DNA of 39,289 nucleotides from Saprospiraceae bacterium UBA2329 (GTDB taxonomy: Bacteria; Bacteroidota; Bacteroidia; Chitinophagales; Saprospiraceae). The stretch is from assembly GCA_002344975.1 (NCBI GenBank), contig DDUV01000022.1:1-39289 (forward strand), given 5' to 3'. Of the stretch, positions 32,289 to 38,969 are shown piece by piece. Within the stretch, counting starts at the first letter, position 1. Each line of letters opens with the position of its first letter. Both the position numbers and the translations under genes were made by a program. The notes under the pieces are model-generated. The model was not told the origin of the DNA and made no database searches. It worked only from the letters and a program-made list of their open reading frames with translations.

Positions 32289-32973
32289 AACACGCATTTT
32301 GTACATTGAGGACGAGCCGTTTTTGGCCAAGATCGTGCGGGAGTACCTCGAATCCAGAGGCTGGGCAGTGCGTCATCTGCCCGACGGCCGGGGCGCAGTG
32401 GCCGCTTTTGAGCAGTTTCAACCGCACATCTGCATTTTGGACGTCATGTTGCCTTTCGACGATGGGTTCAGCGTAGGAAAAAGCATACGCAAACGCTTCC
32501 CCAAAACGCCCATCATTTACCTCACCGCCAAAGATCAAACCGAAGACGTGTTGGCCGGTTTTGCTTCCGGCGGCAACGACTACCTGCGAAAGCCCTTCAG
32601 CATGGAGGAACTCATCGTGCGACTGAAAAATCTCATTGCACTGAGCAACCCGGACAATCAGCCGGCGACAGATATGGAGCCTGTCATGTTGGGGCAATTC
32701 CGGTTCAACCCCACCCGACAGGAACTGCTGTTGGGAGAACAAGCCAAAAGACTCTCTCATCGCGAAACGCAACTTTTGGAAATGCTGGCCCAAAACATCA
32801 ACAAAGACGTGCTGCGCAAGGAAATACTCCTCCTCCTTTGGGGCAATGACTCCTATTTCAATTCCCGCAACCTCGACGTGTATATTGCCCGCCTGCGCGA
32901 GTACCTCCGTCCCGATCCCAACGTAGAGATCATTACGCTGAAAGGCATCGGCTATCGGCTGGTTGCCGTGTAA
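32281..32973 (+). CDS. OmpR/PhoB-family response regulator
   Basis: The product has 230 residues. The receiver domain has the acidic pair E10/D11, phospho-acceptor D54 in CILDVMLPF, T82 and K104 (YLRKPF). The C-terminal winged helix (LGQFRFNPTRQELLLGEQAKRLSHRETQLLEML, then RNLDVYIARLREYLRPDPNVEIITLKGIGYRL) is of the OmpR/PhoB class, which typically binds direct repeats with about one turn spacing. The three AGGTTAAT repeats upstream of the kinase gene are its likely target, giving autoregulation and control of the divergent receptor unit. Confidence 0.95.
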   Translation: MSETRILYIEDEPFLAKIVREYLESRGWAVRHLPDGRGAVAAFEQFQPHICILDVMLPFDDGFSVGKSIRKRFPKTPIIYLTAKDQTEDVLAGFASGGNDYLRKPFSMEELIVRLKNLIALSNPDNQPATDMEPVMLGQFRFNPTRQELLLGEQAKRLSHRETQLLEMLAQNINKDVLRKEILLLLWGNDSYFNSRNLDVYIARLREYLRPDPNVEIITLKGIGYRLVAV

Positions 32974-33044
32974 GAAAGTTTCATTTTTATCTGATAGTCA
33001 AATACTTGCATCAATATATTTGCCACAACCTCCAGGCTACAACC

Positions 33045-34475
33045 TCACACCAACTTGTAGAAAAACTTCAGCAATTTCATTTTCACATCGCTGAACGGCG
33101 GCTGAATCATGCTCAAGCCTGCGAACAGCCAATGCCGTCGCATCAGGCCGCGGGCGTTGGAGAACTCGCGGAAACTGTGAACGCCCAGCGACTTGCCCAG
33201 ACCGCTGTTGTTGACGCCACCGAAGGGCAGGTTGGTATTGCTGAAACTGGTCATGTACTCGTTGATGACCGTGCTGCCGGCGGAGGTGTTTTCTAAAAAG
33301 TAGCGGATATTGACCTGGCTGCGGCTGCCGATGTACATGTCCAATGGTTTGGGACGGCGGCGAATGAAAGCGAGGGCTTCTTCGCGGTTTTGGAAAGGGA
33401 TGACGGGCAGGATGGGGCCGAAAATTTCTTCGTGCTGGATGTCCATTTCGTCGTTGAGGCCGGTGAGTACAGTGGGAGCAATGTAGCGCTCGGCCTCGAC
33501 CATGTTGCCGCCGATGGCCACGCGGGCGCCTTTGGAGACGGCGTCATCGAGGAGGCGGCGGAGGCGCTGGAAGTTGCGGTCGTTGACCACGCGGGCCAGA
33601 TCGGGCGATTGCCGGGGATCGGCGCCATATAGCTTTTGGAGGGCTTTTTTGAGTTCGGCCAGCAATTGGTCTTGTTTGGAGGCGTGTACGAGTACATAGT
33701 CGGGCGCGATGCAGGTTTGGCCGTTGTTCATCAATTTGGCCCACACGAGTTTTTCGGCGTGGTAGGGGATGTCGGCAGTTTCATCGAGTACGACGGGCGA
33801 TTTGCCGCCGAGTTCGAGCGTAACGGAACTGAGGTGCCGGGCTGCTGCGGCCATCACGATTTTGCCCACGGCCGGACTGCCGGTGAAGAAAATGTGATGA
33901 AAAGGCAGTTGCAGCAGGGCTTGGGCGGTATCCGCATCGCCCTCTACAACGGCTACTTCTTCTGGCGGGAACAGCTCGTCGAGCATGGCCGCAATGAGCG
34001 CCGAAGTGTGCGGCGTGAGTTCGGAGGGCTTGAGGATGACCGTATTGCCGGCGGCGATGGCATACACCAAGGGCATGATGGCGAGGTTGAACGGGTAGTT
34101 CCAGGGCGCGATGATCAGACACGCGCCTTTGGCCTCGTAGCGAATCCAGGACGACATGCCGGCGAGGGCGAGGGAGCCGTCCACGGGTTCGTCTTGCATC
34201 CAGTGGCGCAGGTTGCGCCGAACGGCCACGACCGCCTGCTTGACGATGCCGATTTCGGTGGCCCACACTTCGAAGGAGGATTTGCGAAAATCCTTGTGCA
34301 TGGCCTCAGAGAGGGCACGCACATTGGCTTCGTTTTCGATCCAGTCTTCTATTTTTTTGATTTTTTCCAATCGCTGACGGGCGGTGGTGAGGGCCACGCG
34401 GGGGGCCTTGGCGAGTTGTTGCTCAAAGAGGGCGCAAATGGCCGTTTCGGTGAGATAAGGAGTGGTGGTGGTCAT
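33045..34475 (-). CDS. aldehyde dehydrogenase (class 3-like)
   Basis: The product has 476 residues. Conserved sites are IIAPWNYPFNL with the catalytic Asn, LELGGKSPVV with the general-base Glu, NNGQTCIAPDYVLV with the catalytic Cys, and EEIFGPILPVIPF with a cofactor-binding Glu. The NSGLGKSLGVHSFREFSN block and the hydrophobic, basic C-terminus (KMKLLKFFYKLV) point to the class 3/fatty-aldehyde branch, some of which are membrane-associated. It oxidises aldehydes to acids with NAD(P)+. The gene converges on the response regulator gene with a 71-base gap and is transcribed from the repeat-rich gap to its right. Confidence 0.95.
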   Translation of the reverse strand: MTTTTPYLTETAICALFEQQLAKAPRVALTTARQRLEKIKKIEDWIENEANVRALSEAMHKDFRKSSFEVWATEIGIVKQAVVAVRRNLRHWMQDEPVDGSLALAGMSSWIRYEAKGACLIIAPWNYPFNLAIMPLVYAIAAGNTVILKPSELTPHTSALIAAMLDELFPPEEVAVVEGDADTAQALLQLPFHHIFFTGSPAVGKIVMAAAARHLSSVTLELGGKSPVVLDETADIPYHAEKLVWAKLMNNGQTCIAPDYVLVHASKQDQLLAELKKALQKLYGADPRQSPDLARVVNDRNFQRLRRLLDDAVSKGARVAIGGNMVEAERYIAPTVLTGLNDEMDIQHEEIFGPILPVIPFQNREEALAFIRRRPKPLDMYIGSRSQVNIRYFLENTSAGSTVINEYMTSFSNTNLPFGGVNNSGLGKSLGVHSFREFSNARGLMRRHWLFAGLSMIQPPFSDVKMKLLKFFYKLV

Positions 34476-34521
34476 GATGTCTGTATCAATATTTGTAATT
34501 CACTTCGTTGTGAGCTGCTTT

Positions 34522-34601
34522 GCAGTTTATCGGCTTCCCGCGCCTTGCGCGGTTCGCAGTTTATCGGCTGCGCCGTAATTTACCTTCGGCAGTTTATCGG
34601 C
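34522..34601. repeat. three direct repeats GCAGTTTATCGGC
   Basis: Exact 13-mers stand at 34522-34534, 34556-34568 and 34589-34601, spaced 34 and 33 bases, ending 11 bases before the AT-rich gene's stop codon. An inverted near-copy, GCAGATAAACTGC (one mismatch when reversed), lies at 37042-37054. The spacing is too short and irregular for CRISPR. Confidence 0.7.
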
Positions 34602-34612
34602 CGGTGGCATTT

Positions 34613-35215
34613 TTATTCAGTTATTTCATCTGATTTCATTTGTACCAAATTACTGTTGTAAATCAAATCTCTAATATTTTCAATTCCATATTCCCTTATC
34701 AATCCTGTATTTTCAAAAATAAAACTTTCAATGATTTCTTTGCTTGTATTTTCTCTGCTGAAACTTGCAATAATTTCTCCAATAAAGTACAGCGGGACAC
34801 TAATTATTCCATAAAAAGAAATCCATCCTAAAGTTGCTGTTTTTATATAACTTTTTTTTCTCGCTCTTTTTCCACACCTCTCACAGACAATAATATTTGC
34901 ATCAAAAGTCGAGTCAAACATTGAGTAATAGTGGATATTAAACCCTTTTATCTCTGAATCTTTGCCTCCACATTCTGTACATTGAGAGTTTTTTATTACA
35001 GCCTTAATGCTTTCCAATTCTGCACCTTTGAAGAAGTTTCTCTCCCATTTTATCCACTCTAATAATTTATCGTCAAGATTTCTGCGTATAATTTCCTGCT
35101 CAAGAATCGGCACCGCATCTTCACGCAAACTTTTACTTTCATCCATAGCCAATTTGACAATTTTATCATCGTCAAATTTTTTATAAACCGCCTCCAATTC
35201 TTCTTTGGTTAGCAT
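34613..35215 (-). CDS. AT-rich hypothetical protein with zinc ribbon and membrane helix
   Basis: The product has 200 residues from ATG 35215 (MLTKEELEAVYKKFDDDKIVK); a TTG at 35242 would add 9 residues. Acidic and basic helices are followed by a zinc-ribbon pattern CTECGG...CERCGKRARKK with two CxxC knuckles about 40 residues apart. Next comes a hydrophobic helix (TLGWISFYGIISVPLYFIGEI) and a polar C-terminus. I recognise no family. Base composition is unlike its neighbours: bases 34621-34680 hold 13 G+C out of 60. Codons end in A or T throughout. Composite repeats lie on both sides, so recent acquisition is likely. A membrane-anchored metal-binding or nucleic-acid-binding accessory protein is only a guess. 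Confidence 0.75.
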   Translation of the reverse strand: MLTKEELEAVYKKFDDDKIVKLAMDESKSLREDAVPILEQEIIRRNLDDKLLEWIKWERNFFKGAELESIKAVIKNSQCTECGGKDSEIKGFNIHYYSMFDSTFDANIIVCERCGKRARKKSYIKTATLGWISFYGIISVPLYFIGEIIASFSRENTSKEIIESFIFENTGLIREYGIENIRDLIYNSNLVQMKSDEITE

Positions 35216-35248
35216 TTCTTTTAAGCTTACAAATAACTTCAACTGTAC

Positions 35249-35360
35249 TCAACCCGGAACCCGTGTGCGGCAGCCCGTTCCCATCCGAATTCAGCCAGCA
35301 GCTAACAGCCAGCAGCTAACAGCCAGCAGCCACTCCAACCCAAAACCCCAAAAAACCTCC
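35249..35360. repeat. composite word-repeat block
   Basis: AACCCGGAACCC, then AGCCAGCAGCTAAC units in tandem, AGCCAGCAGCC, and CCAACCCAAAACCCC fill the gap between the AT-rich gene and the SDR gene. The words and their order resemble the block at 20202-20228, with 24 of 27 bases identical over 35322-35348. Confidence 0.65.
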
Positions 35361-36161
35361 CTACACAAACCGCTTAATGACCTGCTCATACCGATGCGGA
35401 AAAATACGCGCTATGATGTCCATTATTTTCGCGTCTTTGCCGATGAGGACGCGCTGCTTTTTGCGGCGAATGCCCTCAATGATGCAACGAGCCGCCTCTT
35501 CAGCAGTAGTGGGCGCCGACTTGTCGAACCTGCGGGCGAACTTCTCCTTGGCTGCAATGTCCGTAGTGGCGATGTTGTTCACAATGTTGGTTTTGATGCC
35601 GCCCGGCATCACCACCGTGACCGCTACGCAAGTGCCGGCGAGTTCCTGCCGGAGCGTTTCGGTGAGGCCGCGCACGGCAAATTTGGAGGCCACATACGGA
35701 CCCTGATACGGATAAGCCGCCGTACTGAAAATACTGGCCACGTTGACCAAGGCCGCTTCGGGGCGCTCTCTGAGATGGGGCAAAAACGTCTGGCATCCGT
35801 GCAGTACGCCCATAAAATTAACCTCCCACACGCGCTGAAAATCTTCTGCGGAGAGCTGCTCCACGCTTTGCTGCATCAGTGTCAGGCCGGCGTTGTTGAC
35901 GACAATGTCCACACTGCCAAACACTTGCAGCACTTCGGTGGCGAAGTTGCGCATGTCTTCCCTATTCGACACGTCAAAAGGCACGGCTATTACCACAGCG
36001 CCTTTTTCAATGGCCATTTTGCGGGTCTCGTTGAGTTCTGCGTCGTTGTGGTCGCAGAGGGCGAGGCGGCAGCCGGCTTCGGCCAATTGGAGTGCCAGCG
36101 CCCTGCCGATGCCGGAGGCGGCGCCGGTGATGACGGCTGTTTTGTCCCTAAGTATTTGCAT
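35361..36161 (-). CDS. short-chain dehydrogenase/reductase (SDR)
   Basis: The product has 266 residues in a classical SDR fold. ITGAASGIGRALA is the TGxxxGxG nucleotide loop, CDHND follows at the second strand, VNNAG is the central motif, and NVASIFSTAAYPYQGPYVASK holds the catalytic Ser, Tyr and Lys. A PGGIKTN loop follows. It ends with a basic segment (IARIFPHRYEQVIKRFV). The Asp after strand 2 suggests NAD(H). The substrate is unknown. A GTGAGTG array fills the entire 78 bases between its start codon and the stop of the upstream YciO-type gene. Confidence 0.93.
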   Translation of the reverse strand: MQILRDKTAVITGAASGIGRALALQLAEAGCRLALCDHNDAELNETRKMAIEKGAVVIAVPFDVSNREDMRNFATEVLQVFGSVDIVVNNAGLTLMQQSVEQLSAEDFQRVWEVNFMGVLHGCQTFLPHLRERPEAALVNVASIFSTAAYPYQGPYVASKFAVRGLTETLRQELAGTCVAVTVVMPGGIKTNIVNNIATTDIAAKEKFARRFDKSAPTTAEEAARCIIEGIRRKKQRVLIGKDAKIMDIIARIFPHRYEQVIKRFV

Positions 36162-36239
36162 GGGTGAGTGGTGAGTGGTGAGTGGGTGAGTGGGTGAGTG
36201 GGTGAGTGGTGAGTGGGTGAGTGGTGAGTGGGTGAGTGG
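36162..36239. repeat. GTGAGTG tandem array
   Basis: Ten units of GTGAGTG or GGTGAGTG fill 78 bases exactly from the SDR start codon to the stop of the YciO-type gene. Transcribed on the minus strand, it gives an almost G-free CACTCAC leader. A related degenerate array lies inverted at 38294-38354. Confidence 0.8.
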
Positions 36240-36854
36240 CTACCATTTCAGTTCGCCGGCGCCTTCGCGGATCAATTCCGGTTCCTGGCCGGTGCAATCT
36301 ATGAGACCGGAAGGTACGATGCCGCCCGGCCCGCCGTCAATGACCGCATCCACCAAGTTTTCGTATTGGTCGTGCAGGTCTTCGGGATCGGTGAAGTACT
36401 CCACCACGTCGTCATTGGTTTTGAGCGATGCGGTGAGAATGGGGTGCCCCAGTTCCTCAACGAGCGCCATCAAAATGGCATTATCGGGGATGCGCACCCC
36501 GATGGTCTTTTTGCGATTGATGAACAATTTGGGCGTTTTACTGCCTGCGGGCAGGATGAAGGTAAACGGCCCCGGCAGGTTGCGGCGCATGAGCTTGAAC
36601 ACCGGCGTATCAATTTGCGCGGCGTATTCGGCTACCTGACTGAGGTCTTTGCAGATCAGCGTGAGCATGGCTTTTTGCGGATCGAGATGCCGGATGCGAC
36701 ACAGGCGCTCTACGGCCTCTTTGCTCATCATGTCGCAGCCGATGGCATACACCGTGTCGGTAGGATAGATGACGACGCCGTGCTTGCGCAGCATTTCCGC
36801 CACCTGGGCAATTTTTCTCTGGTCAGGATTTTGAGGATGAATCGTTAGTATCAT
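36240..36854 (-). CDS. yciO: Sua5/YciO/YrdC family protein, YciO type
   Basis: The product has 204 residues in a single YrdC-like domain. It has VVIYPTDTVYAIGCD, then RIRHLDPQKAMLTLICKDLSQVAEYA, LPGPFTFILPA, TIGVRIPDN and ILTASLKTNDD. The LTLICKD block after the KxR-like region matches YciO rather than TsaC/Sua5, whose role is threonylcarbamoyl-AMP synthesis for tRNA t6A. YciO proteins share the fold and nucleotide-binding pocket, but their cellular role is less settled. It is cytoplasmic and ends in TAG flush with the GTGAGTG array. Confidence 0.88.
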   Translation of the reverse strand: MILTIHPQNPDQRKIAQVAEMLRKHGVVIYPTDTVYAIGCDMMSKEAVERLCRIRHLDPQKAMLTLICKDLSQVAEYAAQIDTPVFKLMRRNLPGPFTFILPAGSKTPKLFINRKKTIGVRIPDNAILMALVEELGHPILTASLKTNDDVVEYFTDPEDLHDQYENLVDAVIDGGPGGIVPSGLIDCTGQEPELIREGAGELKW

Positions 36855-36882
36855 TTACGTTGTCTTTTGTTTCGTGTTCAAT

Positions 36883-37060
36883 GTTTCGGGTTCCGAGTTC
36901 CGGGTTGAAACCGCTGACTGCCTACCGCCCACTGCCTACCGGTTTCGGGTTCCGGGTTTCCCTCTCGTTCGCGTTGATTCGCGTATTTTGCGTTGATTCG
37001 CGTTCAAAATTCCGCGCTTCGCACCGCGCCCCTCTCCGCATGCAGATAAACTGCTTCGCA
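36883..37060. repeat. composite word-repeat block
   Basis: TTCGGGTTCCG words (36885, 36944), CCTACCGCCCACTGCCTACCG, a 14-base direct repeat GCGTTGATTCGCGT at 36971-36984 and 36990-37003, and GCAGATAAACTGC at 37042-37054 fill the gap. Read on the minus strand these match the vocabulary at 20.2, 34.5 and 35.3 kb. Confidence 0.65.
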
Positions 37061-37063
37061 GAT

Positions 37064-38092
37064 TTACTCCTTATAAATCCCTACCTCCCGCTTTCCGGGC
37101 TTGGCGTAGCCGCGGTACATGCCCGCCGAATTGAAAGGCATGGCCACATTGCCGTTGCGGTCCAGCGCAATGACGCCCCCTTCGCCGCCGGCCTCCACCA
37201 ATTTCTTGTTCACCACCATATCCGCCGCTTCGTTCAGTGACAAGCCCTTGTACTCCATCAGCGCGGCAATGTCGCGGGCCACGGTGTAGCGAATAAAGAA
37301 CTCGCCATGCCCCGTAGCCGATACGCCGCAGGTTGCATTATCGGCATAAGTACCCGCCCCTATGATGGGCGCGTCCCCTACCCTGCCGTATCGCTTATTC
37401 GTCATGCCGCCGGTAGAAGTACCCGCCGCAATGTTACCGCTTTTATCCAAAGCCACACAACCCACCGTGCCGAATTTTGAATCATTGTGCGCCGGATCGA
37501 GTGCGCCCGTACTTTTGTTTTCGCGATCAATGGCGCGTTGCAGCCCGTCCCAGCGCTCCTGTGTGAAGAAATATTCCGGCGGCACCGTGTCCAAGCCCTG
37601 TTCTTTGGCAAACAACTCCGCGCCCTTGCCGGCCATCATCACATGCACCGAGTTCTCCATGACCTTGCGCGCCAGTCGAATCGGGTTTTTCACAATGGTG
37701 ACACCCGCCACCGCCCCGGCCTCGCGGGTAGCGCCGTTCATAAAGGAAGCATCGAGTTCATTGCGCCCGTCGTTGGTAAAAACCGCGCCCTTGCCCGCGT
37801 TGAACAGCGGCGTGTCTTCCAAAAACACAATGACAGCTTCCACGGCATCCATCGCCGAGCCGCCGTTTCTCAGCACCTCCTCGCCTATGTCCAAAGCTTG
37901 GTTGAGGGCGGCGGTGTAGGCGGCTTCCTTTTCAGGACTCATATCCTCGCGCCGAATGGTACCCGCTCCGCCGTGTATCACGAGGGCGTATTCGGGGCGC
38001 GAAGACGAGGCGGCGGCGCCGGTTTCATTGCTCTGTTTGCAGCCCGAAAAAAGCATCATGGCCAGCATACTCAAAAAGGCAAATTGTTTCAT
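37064..38092 (-). CDS. isoaspartyl peptidase/L-asparaginase (Ntn hydrolase) lipoprotein
   Basis: From ATG 38092 the product has 342 residues with a lipoprotein signal (MKQFAFLSML, lipobox FSGC with Cys18). It is a plant-type asparaginase: ALVIHGGAGTI, NGGSAMDAVEAVI, FNAGKGAVFTNDG, and the autocleavage site SKFGTVGCVALD, where Thr209 becomes the nucleophile of the beta subunit. TSTGGMTNKRYGRVGDAPIIGAGTYAD and ATGHGEFFIR complete the site. The enzyme self-cleaves, then removes beta-aspartyl residues from isoaspartyl dipeptides. The lipid anchor implies a periplasmic or envelope location, which supports a peptide-scavenging role. Open frame upstream of 38092 is not credible. Confidence 0.93.
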   Translation of the reverse strand: MKQFAFLSMLAMMLFSGCKQSNETGAAASSSRPEYALVIHGGAGTIRREDMSPEKEAAYTAALNQALDIGEEVLRNGGSAMDAVEAVIVFLEDTPLFNAGKGAVFTNDGRNELDASFMNGATREAGAVAGVTIVKNPIRLARKVMENSVHVMMAGKGAELFAKEQGLDTVPPEYFFTQERWDGLQRAIDRENKSTGALDPAHNDSKFGTVGCVALDKSGNIAAGTSTGGMTNKRYGRVGDAPIIGAGTYADNATCGVSATGHGEFFIRYTVARDIAALMEYKGLSLNEAADMVVNKKLVEAGGEGGVIALDRNGNVAMPFNSAGMYRGYAKPGKREVGIYKE

Positions 38093-38144
38093 AAGGCATT
38101 GATTGTCTTTATAAATGAAGGTGGCAGCCGCCCGCTCAGACCGC

Positions 38145-38194
38145 AGAGCTGTTAGCTTTATCACCGCATAAACCGGCAAAAAGCCAACAGCTCT
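38145..38194. repeat. 50-base perfect-ended hairpin
   Basis: AGAGCTGTT (38145-38153) pairs with AACAGCTCT (38186-38194). After one a/c mismatch, GCTTT pairs with AAAGC. A second inverted repeat follows, GGGGCCG (38211-38217) with CGGCCCC (38255-38261). Neither is followed by a T-tract. They lie between the acetyltransferase and isoaspartyl peptidase genes. Confidence 0.55.
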
Positions 38195-38293
38195 TGCCCC
38201 GTCGCGTGAGGGGGCCGAAGGTAGTGACGACGCAGGAGGAGCGACTGAGGCACCCGGCCCCACACAGGCATCAACGGGAGTGGGGACACGCCC

Positions 38294-38354
38294 CTCACCT
38301 ACTCACCCACTCACCTACTCACCCCTCACCTACTCACCCCTGACTCACCCCTGA
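38294..38354. repeat. degenerate GGTGAGT array entering the acetyltransferase gene
   Basis: On the minus strand, units of GGTGAGT with spacers A, G or GGG run from within the last codons of the acetyltransferase gene outward. They supply the stop codon and the residues GVSQG. Confidence 0.7.
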
Positions 38355-38969
38355 CATCAACTCCTCAAACCGCTCCAAAAACTGCCCCACATGCCAAGCG
38401 TCCATCAGCCCGTGGTGCGCGTGTATGGAGACCGGCATCAGCTTTCGGTCGCCGGATTCGATCATTTTGCCAAAGGTAATCTTCGGCACGGAATCGCGCA
38501 AGGAAAAATGCCGGGCGTGCGAAATTCCGTTAAAATCTATCCAGGGCACGGACGAGAAGTGAATTACATCGGGTTTTTCGTCGCCGAGACAGAGGCCGCT
38601 GCTGTGGCGCACGCGCTCTATTTCTGCCTGCCCGGCGGCGGCAAACACCTCGAAATCAGGGTGATACTGCATGTACGAGAAGGCGAAGGTGCCGTCGGGG
38701 CGACCGACGGTGGGCGAAGCATTGATGCGGTCGAAGATGACTACCTCCCCGTTTTCGATGCGGATGCGGAAGGCTTCGGTTTCGTTGGCGGCCCGGAGCG
38801 CCTTGTGAAGGTAGGAGAGGAAAAACGAGTGGCCGAGGCGGCGGGAGGCGGCGTAGGCGGCGGTGCAGTCCACCCGAAGATTGACTCCGAAGAACGGCTC
38901 GTCGAAGTCTTTGAAGAAGAGGTAGTGCTCGCGGCGCGCCCAGGTTTCGAGAGGGAGTGTGCGTTTCAT
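38334..38969 (-). CDS. chloramphenicol acetyltransferase (CatA)-like acyltransferase
   Basis: The product has 211 residues, full length for the CAT trimer family. It has RREHYLFFKDFDEPFFG at the N-terminus, FSYMQYHPDFEVF, HFSSVPWIDF (its first Ser aligns with Ser148 of CAT III), and HAHHGLMDAWHVGQF with the catalytic His and structural Asp of HHxxxDG-type sites. The residues needed for acetyl transfer from acetyl-CoA are therefore present. Many such chromosomal homologs have unknown acceptors, so resistance is not shown. The start overlaps the upstream HAD gene as ATGA, implying translational coupling. The last residues come from a tandem repeat. Confidence 0.9.
   Translation of the reverse strand: MKRTLPLETWARREHYLFFKDFDEPFFGVNLRVDCTAAYAASRRLGHSFFLSYLHKALRAANETEAFRIRIENGEVVIFDRINASPTVGRPDGTFAFSYMQYHPDFEVFAAAGQAEIERVRHSSGLCLGDEKPDVIHFSSVPWIDFNGISHARHFSLRDSVPKITFGKMIESGDRKLMPVSIHAHHGLMDAWHVGQFLERFEELMSGVSQG

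Noticed and set aside
33015..33022. TATATTTG on the plus strand after the response regulator gene
   Set aside because: It matches the -7 consensus but would only drive RNA antisense to the aldehyde dehydrogenase gene; no terminator or structure supports it.
34522..34601. Regularly spaced 13-base repeats resembling a small CRISPR
   Set aside because: The repeats are too short, only three copies exist, two intervals differ in length, and no cas genes are in the window.
38334..38969. Acetyltransferase as a chloramphenicol-resistance determinant
   Set aside because: Catalytic residues are present, but chromosomal homologs often have other acceptors and there is no mobile-element context. Family membership only is claimed.
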